The notes under the pieces: generated by a model
The model's input: only the letters and a program-made list of their open reading frames with translations
Databases searched by the model: none
Told to the model about the DNA's origin: nothing
Position numbers and translations under genes: made by a program
In this document: positions 1 to 7,325 of the stretch, piece by piece
Position numbering within the stretch: position 1 is the first letter of the stretch
Layout: the number at the start of each line of letters is the position of its first letter
Source: Gammaproteobacteria bacterium
GTDB taxonomy: Bacteria; Pseudomonadota; Gammaproteobacteria; HK1
Length of the DNA stretch: 34,767 bases
Direction of reading: 5' to 3'
Assembly: GCA_022826505.1 (NCBI GenBank)
Contig: JAJDUQ010000210.1
Coordinates: forward strand, 1 to 34,767

Positions 1-2
1 GC

Positions 3-650
3 ATCAAGATTCGGAGCCGAGGACGGTGTGCGGTATCCCTCGTCACCAACGGCGCGCGGCTCGGGCCGTTGCTTCGGGACTGGGCGGCATGGATCGATTG
101 GGTGGCGCTCTCCGTCGACTCCGCCGACGACCGGGTAAACGCCGCCTTGGGGCGCACCGCGAACGGCAGTCCCTATGCGCCGGTCGTGCTGGAGCTCGGT
201 GCCGAGGCGAGACGCCGGGGCGTCCGGCTCAAATGCAACACCGTCGTCAGCCGGCGAAACCTGGAAGAAGACATGTCGGACTTCATCTCGATCCTGGCGC
301 CCGAACGCTGGAAGTTGTTCCAGATGTTGCCGGTGGCCGGCGAGAACGATGGCGCCATCCAGGACCTCTCGGTTCCGGACGACGGGTTCCGGGCGTTCGT
401 CGAACGTCACGAGCCGCTCCGCGCCTCGGGGATCGAGATCGTGCCCGAAGACAACGCCGTGATGACCAATTCCTATCTGATGATTAGCCCCGACGGACGC
501 TTCTTCTGGCATGTTCCGCAGGGAGCGGAGAGAGCGCTCGAATACGGTGCGCCCATTCTGCAGGTTGGAGTCGACGAGGCACTGCGCGAGGTTCGGTTCT
601 CCGAAGCGGCGTTCTGCGCCAGAGGTGGCGCGTATGACTGGCTGCGGTGA
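3..650 (+). CDS. Prokaryotic viperin (antiviral radical SAM nucleotide cyclase/dehydratase), 5' end cut by window
   Basis: This is the C-terminal ~215 residues of a viperin-family radical SAM enzyme. Such enzymes convert CTP/GTP/UTP to 3'-deoxy-3',4'-didehydro nucleotides that terminate viral RNA synthesis. The frame is open to the left window edge, so the start and the CxxxCxxC iron-sulfur motif lie outside. Landmarks that align with animal viperin by memory are visible in order: VTNGARL; WIDWVALSVDSADDRVN; KCNTVVSRRNLEEDM; the family hallmark RWKLFQMLPVAGEN; a PEDN-x-SYLM stretch; and the C-terminal ILQVGVDEAL and ARGGAYDW. These are viperin-specific, not generic radical SAM features. The gene ends 15 nt before a same-strand gene with a strong ribosome site, so the two probably form one operon. 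The visible part is intact. Family assignment is firm; product nucleotide identity is not readable. Confidence 0.93.
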   Translation: MKIRSRGRCAVSLVTNGARLGPLLRDWAAWIDWVALSVDSADDRVNAALGRTANGSPYAPVVLELGAEARRRGVRLKCNTVVSRRNLEEDMSDFISILAPERWKLFQMLPVAGENDGAIQDLSVPDDGFRAFVERHEPLRASGIEIVPEDNAVMTNSYLMISPDGRFFWHVPQGAERALEYGAPILQVGVDEALREVRFSEAAFCARGGAYDWLR

Positions 651-665
651 CCGGAGGAGCAGCGC

Positions 666-1271
666 ATGCGGGACATGGCGTTGTCGGACCTTCTGTCATC
701 ACGCGGTTTCGTGGGCGAAGGCGCGGAGCTGGCGCTGGGCCTGCTTTGCCGACTCGGCCTGACCCGACCCGGCAAGAGCCGGATCGCTGCCGCCAAGATC
801 GAAGCGGTCGACGAGGCGTTCGGCGCTGCTTTCCTGCGACACTGCAAGAAGCCCGCCTGTCTGCCGTCCGCTTGGGACGCCCGGGAAGCGATCCTTGTTG
901 CCGCCGAGCATTGCGAAGTCTGCGGCGGGAGCGACAACCGGCGGGCGGTGGAAGCAATGCTGGTTGCAATGCGGCAAGCCGGCTGGACCAAGCTGCTGGT
1001 CGTCGGCGGATCCCCAGGCACGCGCGGTGATCTTGAACGGCTCTGTCGAGATCGCCTCGAACTCCGTTTCGTCACCGAGGACACGACCCCCAATCGGAAA
1101 ACCGTCGGTCCGCTTCTCGGATGGTCGGAGATTACGGCGATCTGGACCTCCACGGAGATTTCGCACAAGGCGACGGCTGTCCTTCGCGGCAGGAAAGTCC
1201 TGAAGGTCCCGAGACGCGGTGTGGCGGCGCTGGCCGAAGCCGTCCGGGTCCGTTGCCGGAGTGTCTGCTGA
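666..1271 (+). CDS. Viperin-associated Cys4 protein with DUF2325-like C-terminal domain
   Basis: A 201-residue protein whose ATG follows a GGAGGAG ribosome site and lies 15 nt after the viperin stop, so it is very likely co-transcribed. Two parts are visible. The first ~100 residues are helical and contain two cysteine pairs, C60-x4-C65 and C83-x2-C86 (HCEVCGG), consistent with a zinc-binding knuckle. Residues ~108-195 read LLVVGGSP, then a short acidic stretch, then ISHKATAVLRG. That order (VGG near the start, S-H-x-A near the end of a Rossmann-like half) resembles DUF2325, a family of unknown function. No transmembrane segment or signal peptide. It is not a nucleotide kinase, the accessory more usually reported near prokaryotic viperins. 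A regulator or nucleotide sensor for the viperin system is only an inference; the DUF2325 match is from memory. Confidence 0.8.
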   Translation: MRDMALSDLLSSRGFVGEGAELALGLLCRLGLTRPGKSRIAAAKIEAVDEAFGAAFLRHCKKPACLPSAWDAREAILVAAEHCEVCGGSDNRRAVEAMLVAMRQAGWTKLLVVGGSPGTRGDLERLCRDRLELRFVTEDTTPNRKTVGPLLGWSEITAIWTSTEISHKATAVLRGRKVLKVPRRGVAALAEAVRVRCRSVC

Positions 1272-1277
1272 GCGCCG

Positions 1278-1587
1278 TCACTGTATCCCCGGCGAAATAT
1301 CGAGTTGCACCCCGCCCATCATCCGACTGGAGCCGACCTCCCGATACGCCTCCGACATCAACGTCGCGGCGCGAGGATGGTCCGAGGCATGAATCATGTA
1401 GTACATCGTCCGAGAGCCCTCCCCCCTTCTCGTGAATCGCGAACACATCGCCCGCGTAGACACGGAACGAACTACGGCCACCCCCAAGCTCGCGCAGCCG
1501 CTCCACCTGTGCCGGGTCCTCGTCGCAGACGGCGTAGTGACGGATCGACGGACTTCCTTCCGTTCGCCGCACCAGATGGAATTCGCT
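1278..1587 (-). pseudogene. Degraded remnant resembling a three-Cys-motif partner (TcmP) gene
   Basis: Two protein-like stretches lie in different minus frames. From 1587 to about 1430 one frame reads TEGSPSIRHYAVCDEDPAQVERLREL and then YAGDVFAIHEKGG. After about 1425 the sense moves to another frame reading RTMYYMIHASDHPRAATLM and stops at 1278. The first part looks like the N-terminal GSP...E-x-DP region and the second like the C-terminal YxxIHAxxHP end of TcmP-type proteins, so an internal deletion plus a frameshift is likely. It lies directly after a truncated DUF5131 gene in transcription order; those two families are often neighbours. The TcmP identification is tentative; the frame change is directly visible. 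Confidence 0.45.
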
Positions 1588-2032
1588 TCGCCGCGAAGCG
1601 CTGGTTCTCGACCGTCGTGCCCAGCCAGACATGCGCCGGCCATCGGTCGTTCCACGGGGCAAGGCGGCGCGCGAGATGCGGGCGCTTGGTCAGCAACAGC
1701 CAGTTCAGATGAGGCGTGCGCTCGATCAGCGCCCAGAGCCGGTCGCGTACGGCGCTCAGGCCGTGTCCCCACTCGAACACGTCCGCCATCGAGGCGCAGA
1801 AGACGCGCATCCGTCTCCCGGACCGCGCCGCGGCGCGGTCCCAGCGCAACGGCTGCTCCCAGGTCGCGTCGCTCAGGAAGCGCCGCGGCGCCTTGGCTCC
1901 CCACACATCGTGACCGGTCCGCTTCGCCCAGACCTCCGCGTAGCAGTGGTCGCAGGCAGGAGACACCTTCGTGTAACCCCACCACGGGTTGAACGTGTGA
2001 TCCGTCCATTCGATGGTCGAGTGCTCTGCCAT
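1472..2032 (-). CDS. DUF5131 / phage Gp37-Gp68 family protein, C-terminally truncated
   Basis: The N-terminus is typical of DUF5131: STIEWTDHTFNPWWGYTKVSPACDHCYAE, followed by RMRVFCASMADVFE, then LNWLLLTKRP and VWLGTTVENQ. The paired cysteines in SPACDHCY and the aromatic-rich start suggest a radical-SAM-like metal site; the family occurs in phages and defence islands and its role is unknown. Homology ends near residue 152 (AAKRIP, about nt 1577). The remaining ~34 residues are Gly/Arg-rich and look like out-of-frame readthrough into the neighbouring decayed gene. The usual family C-terminus, where a conserved S-C-E-P-L motif would be expected, is missing. It is probably non-functional after a deletion or fusion. 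Confidence 0.75.
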   Translation of the reverse strand: MAEHSTIEWTDHTFNPWWGYTKVSPACDHCYAEVWAKRTGHDVWGAKAPRRFLSDATWEQPLRWDRAAARSGRRMRVFCASMADVFEWGHGLSAVRDRLWALIERTPHLNWLLLTKRPHLARRLAPWNDRWPAHVWLGTTVENQRFAAKRIPSGAANGRKSVDPSLRRLRRGPGTGGAAARAWGWP

Positions 2033-2134
2033 GATGGGTGCCGCATCCTGCGTGTATCCGATCCAATGACGTTGGACTGATGCATCATTGCATCGCGGAG
2101 GTGGAGATGACCCATTGCGCTGGACAGACCGGCG

Positions 2135-2362
2135 TCAGGATCTCAGCGTCCGGATCCCCCGCGAATGTCGGAAACGTTTGGGAAGGTCTGCCTGAATCAA
2201 CACTGCATTGGCGAGATGGCGAGACTTGATTTTGCCATCGATCACGAAATTCCGACCGCTGACCGGGCTGTACCAGATTTCGTGATCTCCCCTTCCCTGT
2301 CTGACTCGGCAGGCTCCGGCTGCTCTGACCTCCCGTTTGACCGAAGGCGTGCAGTCCGACAT
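2135..2362 (-). CDS. hicA: HicA-family mRNA interferase toxin
   Basis: A 75-residue HicA-like toxin. Such proteins carry a double-stranded-RNA-binding-like fold and cleave mRNA using a conserved histidine. The diagnostic block is visible: VKREVRAAGACRVRQGRGDHEIW, with the catalytic His in GDHEIW, and KIKSRHLANAVLIQADL near the C-terminus. The ATG overlaps the antitoxin stop by one base (TGATG), so translation is coupled. The antitoxin comes first here, the reverse of the usual hicA-hicB order. The family call is strong; activity is not tested. Confidence 0.88.
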   Translation of the reverse strand: MSDCTPSVKREVRAAGACRVRQGRGDHEIWYSPVSGRNFVIDGKIKSRHLANAVLIQADLPKRFRHSRGIRTLRS

Positions 2363-2586
2363 CAGGCCGCGGCATCGGCGATGGCGCGCCGGCGTGCCAG
2401 CAGCTCGAACGAAACGTGTTTGTCGACAGGGATCTCGTTCAATTCCACAAGCTCGGGGACGATCACCATCAGGCGTTCGATCAGATCTTCGATGGTGTCC
2501 GCGCCTGTCGCGAGGCCCGGAATGTCGTCGCTGGTGGCGTACCAGCATCCAGCCTCGGAGTCCCAATCAGCGTGAATGACGAGCAT
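2362..2586 (-). CDS. hicB: HicB-like / DUF1902 antitoxin
   Basis: A small partner of the adjacent HicA toxin. The N-terminal half reads MLVIHADWDSEAGCWYAT, then SDDIPGLATGADTIEDLIERL, the HicB/DUF1902 partial RNase-H-like fold. The C-terminal ~25 residues (HVSFELLARRRAIADAAA) are basic/helical and have no obvious ribbon-helix-helix. I chose the ATG at 2586 because AGGA lies 5 nt upstream and the family normally starts at this position; an upstream in-frame ATG at 2598 is possible. It neutralises HicA and may autoregulate the pair. Confidence 0.82.
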   Translation of the reverse strand: MLVIHADWDSEAGCWYATSDDIPGLATGADTIEDLIERLMVIVPELVELNEIPVDKHVSFELLARRRAIADAAA

Positions 2587-2762
2587 GGCATTCCTCATGT
2601 ACCGGCTCCATGAGAAGTATGGCCGCGGAGTGATCGCTGCGGCTTTCGCTTGTGTCGATTGCAAGCCTATAGCGGCGGCCGGTCGCTTTCCAGACTCCGT
2701 TTCGGTGGCTCGACCCTGTTCCGGTCGTTCGAGCCATAGTTCGCGCAGCCTTCAACCGAGCG

Positions 2763-3473
2763 TCACAGCAGGGCGTACCCAAGCGCATGCGCCGCGTTCC
2801 GCAGGATGCTGAAAATGACCGGATCGCCGAGCGAACGGTGAAAGCTCGTCTGGTCAGGAATGACACCTGCCTCCAGAGCGCGTTCGTTCAGAACCGTCGC
2901 CGGGCGATTCGCGTGCGTCGAGGAAGGGTAGTAAAGGCCGTCGATCTCCGGCCAGGAATCATGGAACGCCCGCGCCCACGCCCGGGATACCGACCGGGAA
3001 CCGGTCATCAATCCCATCGACGCGCCCGCACGAGTCGGGAACGACCCGGTGAGATCCAGCAGCCGCATCGGTTTGTCCGTTTCGAATCCGACCAGCCAGG
3101 GTTCCCCGTGCCAGCGATTCATGACACGGGTTTTCTGAAAGACCCCGAACTCGGTCGCGTACTCCGTCATGGGATCTTCGCGATCGGGATGTTCCTCCAC
3201 ATCGACCCCAGTCCGATCGAGCAACACCAGCTCCGATGGCGTCAGCTCGTACCTCGATGGTGCGTACAGCGTGCGGTGCATGCTCTCGATTGCGCGCCGA
3301 AGGGCCTCGTTCAAGGCTTCCGGCGCCTGGGCGGTCAGACCATGCATCTGGAAGTAGAGGTCCTCGATTGCTGGGCGTGCTGGGCCATGAACGGATTCGT
3401 TTTCTTTATGATTTCGTAGAAAGCCAGTGAAAGTATCATCTTGCTCGCCACGGGTGGGATGGCCTGCCGGCAC
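2763..3473 (-). CDS. RES-domain protein (NAD+-degrading toxin family)
   Basis: A 236-residue protein with a RES-type core. PWLVGFETDKPMRLLDLTG and the strong C-terminal signature SWPEIDGLYYPSSTHANRP are characteristic. RES toxins phosphorolyse or hydrolyse NAD+. The usual RES partner is an Xre/MbcA-like antitoxin, but none is adjacent. Its neighbours upstream on the same strand are a nucleotidyltransferase ending 15 nt away and that gene's small partner. The N-terminal ~60 residues (LRNHKENESVHGPARP) do not resemble short RES toxins, so this may belong to the longer RES subfamily with a non-toxic or differently paired role. The start is the first available codon and is uncertain. Confidence 0.72.
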   Translation of the reverse strand: MPAGHPTRGEQDDTFTGFLRNHKENESVHGPARPAIEDLYFQMHGLTAQAPEALNEALRRAIESMHRTLYAPSRYELTPSELVLLDRTGVDVEEHPDREDPMTEYATEFGVFQKTRVMNRWHGEPWLVGFETDKPMRLLDLTGSFPTRAGASMGLMTGSRSVSRAWARAFHDSWPEIDGLYYPSSTHANRPATVLNERALEAGVIPDQTSFHRSLGDPVIFSILRNAAHALGYALL

Positions 3474-3488
3474 CGGGTCCTGTTGCCC

Positions 3489-4061
3489 TCATGCTCGGCC
3501 GGCATCGACCGCAACGATCGCTTCCTCGAGGCGTGGGAGCAAATCCGACTGCCCGAGCGCCTCTTCCAACTGGCCGAGGAGGCTGCGAGCCTCTGCCACA
3601 TCCACGTCGCCGCTCGCCAGCAGCGAGCGGAGATCGTCCAGGTCCTTTCCGCGGCCGGCGAGTGCCTTCATCACTGCGAGGTCGGTGGCGTGTGCAACCG
3701 GGACCTCGATTCCGTCGATGGCCACCCGGGTGGCGCGGTCGAGCGCGACCCTCTCCAAGCCGGACCCGGCGAGCACGAGATCGACCTCCATGCCCGATGC
3801 ATGGGCGAGGGGGAGGACCGCCCCCTTGGCGAGCAACTCGTCGGCGACATCGGGATAGCGGTGACGCAACCCCTCGGACTCGAGTGTCTCGATGAGCACC
3901 CCCAGGTGCCCCCGTTGCACCTCGACGGTGATGTCGATGTCCTGTGTCGCACGGGGAGCACCTCGAACCGCGACGGCCTGCGCTCCGAAGACGAACCAGG
4001 GCAACCCTTGCCCGTCGAGTACCCGTGCGAGAATTTCGAGGGTGTCAGCGACCGCCGACAT
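3489..4061 (-). CDS. AbiEii/DUF6036-like nucleotidyltransferase (toxin-type)
   Basis: A 190-residue protein with a nucleotidyltransferase core. PWFVFGAQAVAVRGAPRATQDIDITVEV contains the G-x-A-x6-R-x3-DIDI pattern, where the two aspartates bind metal. After it come HASGMEVDLVLAG, the third acidic position (EVDL), and a helical C-terminus. Such enzymes transfer nucleotides to RNA or protein and often act as toxins. The ATG lies inside the 3' end of the preceding small gene (17 nt overlap), so they are translationally coupled. I reject in-frame starts further upstream because they read through that partner gene. Target and activity are unknown. Confidence 0.8.
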   Translation of the reverse strand: MSAVADTLEILARVLDGQGLPWFVFGAQAVAVRGAPRATQDIDITVEVQRGHLGVLIETLESEGLRHRYPDVADELLAKGAVLPLAHASGMEVDLVLAGSGLERVALDRATRVAIDGIEVPVAHATDLAVMKALAGRGKDLDDLRSLLASGDVDVAEARSLLGQLEEALGQSDLLPRLEEAIVAVDAGRA

Positions 4062-4299
4062 GGGCCGCACGGTCGAGCAGTTCGCGAACACGCAGGTGGG
4101 TGGCGAGGTCGGCACGACGCATCGCATCGCTGGGCCACTCGGGCCGGGCGGCACGCGCCGCCTCGTAGAGATCGATGGCAAGCCGCACCTTTTGTTCCAC
4201 CGGCAGACCCGCGCGATGCCTGCGGGCCAGACGCTCCGGCGCGTCCCAGTCGCGGCCAGCGTAGCTTCGGAGTTCCGTCACATCGAGAGGTGTGTTCAT
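4045..4299 (-). CDS. Small helical partner of the nucleotidyltransferase
   Basis: An 84-residue protein (89 if translation starts at the ATG at 4314) reading MNTPLDVTELRSYAGRDWDAP and ending in a helical, charged stretch with WPSDAMRRADLATHLRVRELL. I do not recognise a named family. It overlaps the following nucleotidyltransferase by 17 nt and is translated first, the arrangement of an antitoxin. No DNA-binding motif is evident. The putative antitoxin role is inferred only from position and size. Confidence 0.6.
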   Translation of the reverse strand: MNTPLDVTELRSYAGRDWDAPERLARRHRAGLPVEQKVRLAIDLYEAARAARPEWPSDAMRRADLATHLRVRELLDRAAHVGGR

Positions 4300-4316
4300 C
4301 GCAATCGTGATCATAC

Positions 4317-4589
4317 GTGCAGCGGCCTGCCGGCGACACTTCAGCCCCTTGGAAAGGACCACCTGTCGCGACGCCCGGCTGTGCGGCGTTCGTTCCCTGG
4401 TTCGACTACTACGCCGGCGACGTCGAGGCCGTCGCCGGTGCCACGGCGTTGAAGGGCCTCGCCAGCGTGGCGGAGATGGGAGAGCGGAAGGGCGAAACGC
4501 CATTGCCGGAGAACGAGGCCCCGACGGTACCGCATGTCGTCGGACTGATTGCGAACGGCACGAGCCGGGTGCGGGAGTTCGCCGGGTAG
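4317..4589 (+). pseudogene. Orphan 3' gene fragment, unknown family
   Basis: From about 4400 to the TAG at 4589 the plus strand has strongly coding-like codon use (G/C third positions). It reads PWFDYYAGDVEAVAGATALKGL, then PLPENEAPTVPHVVGL. The preceding ~28 residues back to the ATG at 4317 look random, and no ribosome site was found. This looks like the 3' end of a larger gene cut at about 4395. I cannot name the family. It sits between two minus-strand gene groups, consistent with a recombination scar. Confidence 0.35.
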
Positions 4590-4600
4590 GAGACGGCCGC

Positions 4601-5464
4601 TCAGATCTCCGTCAGATCTCCATACATCTCCGGTCGCCGGTCACGGAAGAACTGCCACAGATCCCGGACCTCGCGGACCATGTCCATGTCCAGGTCGGCG
4701 ATCACCAGCTCGTCGCTGTCCTCGCTGGCCTCGGCCAGGATCCGGCCGCGCGGGTCGACCACGTAGGAGGTGCCGTAGAAGCGGCCGATGTCCCACGGCG
4801 ACTCGACGCCGGGACGGTTGACGGCGCCGATGAACACGCCGTTGGCGACCGCGGCGGCGGGCTGCTCCAGCTTCCACAGGTACTGACTCAGACCGGCCAC
4901 CGTGGCCGACGGGTTCACGATGTACTCCGCGCCGTTCAGGGCGAGGGCCCGCCAGCCCTCCGGGAAGTGGCGGTCGTAGCAGATGTAGACCCCGAGCTTG
5001 CAGAACGCGGTGTCGAACACCGGCCATCCTGAATTGCCGGGCTTGAAGAAGAACTTCTCGTAGAAGCCCGCGACCTGCGGGATGTGGCTCTTGCGGTACT
5101 TGCCGAGATAGGTCCCGTCGGCGTCGATGACCGCGGCGGTGTTGTAGTAGACGCCGGTCATCGCCTGCTCGTAGATGGGAACGACGATGACCATGCCGTG
5201 CCGGCGCGCGTGCTCGCACATGAGCTGCGTGGTGGGGCCGTCCGGAATCGGCTCGGCCGCCGCATACCACTTCACGTCCTGGCTCGGGCAGAAGTAGGGC
5301 TGGTTGAAGACCTCCTGGAAGCACAGGACCTGCACGCCCGCGGCGGCGGCCTTCTCGATGAACGGCACGTGGGCCTCGATCATGCGCTCGCGGATGGCGT
5401 CGGGCGTGTCTTCCGCGCCGCCCTTGAGCGCGAGTTGGATCAATCCGGCCTTGATGGTTGCCAT
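4601..5464 (-). CDS. Carbon-nitrogen hydrolase, beta-ureidopropionase / N-carbamoyl amidohydrolase type
   Basis: A 287-residue nitrilase-superfamily cytosolic enzyme. The catalytic triad is visible: Glu51 in CFQEVFNQPYF, Lys125 in KYRKSHIPQ and Cys162 in GVYICYDRHFPEGWR. PYFCPSQ, FFFKPGNSGWPVF, YIVNPSATVAGLSQYLW and NGVFIGAVNRPG fit beta-ureidopropionase and N-carbamoylputrescine amidase, which release CO2 and ammonia from N-carbamoyl amines. I chose ATG 5464 because the fold begins at MATIKAGLIQ; the 29 residues upstream in frame look non-coding. It diverges from the P450 gene across about 260 nt, which should carry both promoters. With HyuA/HyuB nearby it may act on N-carbamoyl compounds, but the substrate is inferred. 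Confidence 0.9.
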   Translation of the reverse strand: MATIKAGLIQLALKGGAEDTPDAIRERMIEAHVPFIEKAAAAGVQVLCFQEVFNQPYFCPSQDVKWYAAAEPIPDGPTTQLMCEHARRHGMVIVVPIYEQAMTGVYYNTAAVIDADGTYLGKYRKSHIPQVAGFYEKFFFKPGNSGWPVFDTAFCKLGVYICYDRHFPEGWRALALNGAEYIVNPSATVAGLSQYLWKLEQPAAAVANGVFIGAVNRPGVESPWDIGRFYGTSYVVDPRGRILAEASEDSDELVIADLDMDMVREVRDLWQFFRDRRPEMYGDLTEI

Positions 5465-5722
5465 GGATGCGCGGTTTGCCTCGTGGATTGCCGTCCGCCG
5501 AATTCCGTCCTGCGAGCGGGAATCGTGAATCGCATGTCGTGGCGGTGTCAAACCGGTGATTCCCGTGTCGCGGTTGTCAGCCTGCGCGGCGGCGACGATT
5601 GACGCTCAGGGGTCGGGTCGCCATTCTGCCGTCATGAGCACCAGGAGGGTTCGTTTCAGGCCGGGGACGGAGGTTTGCCGCCCTCCGCGAAGCGTGGCAA
5701 TGCGGGACAGCGCGAGGAGGCG

Positions 5723-7009
5723 ATGACGATGCTGAAAGCGGCGTTCAGGTCCATGGCCGTCAATGCCATCCTGGTATCGGAACGGTGGCGGAGCGGGGTG
5801 GCGTACAACCCGTTGTCGCCCCGGGTGGCCCAGGATCCCTATCCCGTCTACAGGGAGTTGCGCGAGCGGGACCCCGTGCACCGCAGCCGGTTGATGGATA
5901 CGTGGCTGCTCACCCGCTACCGGGATGTGGACGCCGTCCTGCGCGACCACCGGCAGTTCTCCAACAACCCGTATCGACGCAGCTCGTCGAGTCGGCGGCG
6001 AAATCCCCCGCCGCGGCGGGATGACCTGTCCATGCTGTTGCTGGATCCGCCGGATCACACGCGGTTGCGCGCGCTCGTCAACAAGGCCTTCGCGAGGCAG
6101 AGCGTCAACGCCCTCGAGACGCGAATTCGAGGACTCATGGGGGGACTGCTGGACGCCATCGACGATCCCGCCGGCTTCGACCTGATGACCGCGGTCGCCA
6201 GACCGTTGCCGGTGATCGTCATTGCCGAGATGCTGGGCGTGCCGCCGCAGGACCGCGCCCGGTTCACCACGTGGTCGAACCAGCGCGCCCGCATCATCGA
6301 GCCGACGGCCACCGAACGGGAGCGGGCGCACGCGGATGCCGCAGGACAATCACTCGACGCGTACTTTCTGTCCACCATCAAGGACCGGCGGGCCCACCCG
6401 AAGGACGACATCATCAGCGCCCTGGTGCACGCGGAAGAGGAGGGCGACACCCTGAACGAGCAGGAGATGCTCAACATGCTCCGCCTGCTCCTGATTGCAG
6501 GCAACGAGACCACCACCAACCTGATCGGCAACGGCATGCTGGCGTTGCTGCGCCATCCGGATCAGTTGAGCGTGTTGCGCGACGATCCGTCCCTGATGCC
6601 GGCGGCGGTCAACGAGCTGTTGCGTTTCGACTCGCCGGTTCAGTCGGATTTCCGCGCCGCGGTGGGGGACTGCGAGGTGGACGGTGTCCCGATCCGGGGC
6701 GGCGAGAGCATCCTCCTGCTCCTCGGTGCGGCCAATCACGACCCCGCGGTGTTCGACCGGCCGGAGCGACTCGAATTCAGGCGCCGCGAAGGCAACCATA
6801 TCGCGTTCGGCCGCGGCATCCACCACTGCCTCGGGGCATTCCTCGCGCGTCTGGAGGGCCGAATCGCCTTCGAGATGCTGCTCGAACGCTTCCCCACGAT
6901 CCGCTTGCTCACCGACCGCCCGGTATTTCGCAGTGGAATCGTGCTGCGCGGCCTTGAGTCCCTGCCCCTCGGCGCCGGTGGACCCCGGGAGGTTGGCAGG
7001 GAGTCGTAG
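5723..7009 (+). CDS. Cytochrome P450
   Basis: A soluble bacterial class I P450 of 428 residues. The haem-binding loop FGRGIHHCLGAFLARLEG puts the thiolate Cys near residue 369. The I-helix oxygen-activation segment is AGNETTTNL near residue 260. The K-helix ExxR is in NELLRFDSPVQ. The N-terminus YNPLSPRVAQDPYPVYRELRERDPVH is typical of CYP families without a membrane anchor. The start is the ATG preceded by GAGGAGGCG. No ferredoxin or ferredoxin reductase is encoded next to it, so electron partners must be elsewhere. It hydroxylates an unknown substrate. It is complete. Confidence 0.95.
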   Translation: MTMLKAAFRSMAVNAILVSERWRSGVAYNPLSPRVAQDPYPVYRELRERDPVHRSRLMDTWLLTRYRDVDAVLRDHRQFSNNPYRRSSSSRRRNPPPRRDDLSMLLLDPPDHTRLRALVNKAFARQSVNALETRIRGLMGGLLDAIDDPAGFDLMTAVARPLPVIVIAEMLGVPPQDRARFTTWSNQRARIIEPTATERERAHADAAGQSLDAYFLSTIKDRRAHPKDDIISALVHAEEEGDTLNEQEMLNMLRLLLIAGNETTTNLIGNGMLALLRHPDQLSVLRDDPSLMPAAVNELLRFDSPVQSDFRAAVGDCEVDGVPIRGGESILLLLGAANHDPAVFDRPERLEFRRREGNHIAFGRGIHHCLGAFLARLEGRIAFEMLLERFPTIRLLTDRPVFRSGIVLRGLESLPLGAGGPREVGRES

Positions 7010-7020
7010 CTGAGGGATGC

Positions 7021-7203
7021 TCATGGCTTCTTCGGCGATTGCGCGCCGTGCCACGCTGCGACGACCCACACGGTCGAACCCTGGATTCGGTAGAAGAACC
7101 GGTAGGGCCGAATGACGACCTCGCGATAGGGGAGATCCGGAGACTCCGGGATGATGCGACTGAACCGCCCCGGGTTTTTCGGAGACCGATTTGCTTGAGT
7201 CAC
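7021..7203 (-). pseudogene. ParE/RelE-family toxin, N-terminally truncated
   Basis: A 60-residue fragment with only the C-terminal half of a ParE/RelE fold: GRFSRIIPESPDLPYREVVIRPYRFFYRI, then VWVVAAWHGAQ. The typical N-terminal helices are missing from this frame. The only start is a GTG that overlaps the stop of the preceding fragment. Helical sequence in that preceding frame (AEAQAAYYRQAEHTALAA) may be the lost N-terminal part displaced by a frameshift. No intact antitoxin adjoins it. Probably a dead toxin gene. Confidence 0.6.
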
Positions 7204-7325
7204 GCGGCCAGCGCCGTGTGCTCCGCTTGACGATAGTACGCGGCTTGCGCTTCTGCCGGTGGCCGGTTCCCGATCTCCACGTCACGCAGCGACTTGTAGC
7301 CCTTGATGTGGATTCGCTTGAGCAC
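7200..7325 (-). pseudogene. AAA-ATPase N-terminal stub joined to toxin-like debris
   Basis: A 41-codon minus frame begins with GTG and reads LKRIHIKGYKSLRDVEI. This is the canonical first strand-loop-strand of RecF/OLD-like AAA ATPases (family starts M-L-x-R-I-x-I-x-G-Y-K-S-L). It then switches, with no Walker A motif, to GNRPPAEAQAAYYRQAEHTALAA and stops. The second part could be the displaced N-terminus of the adjoining ParE remnant. An ATPase gene, of a kind common in defence systems, seems to have been deleted after its first ~18 codons. Confidence 0.45.
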
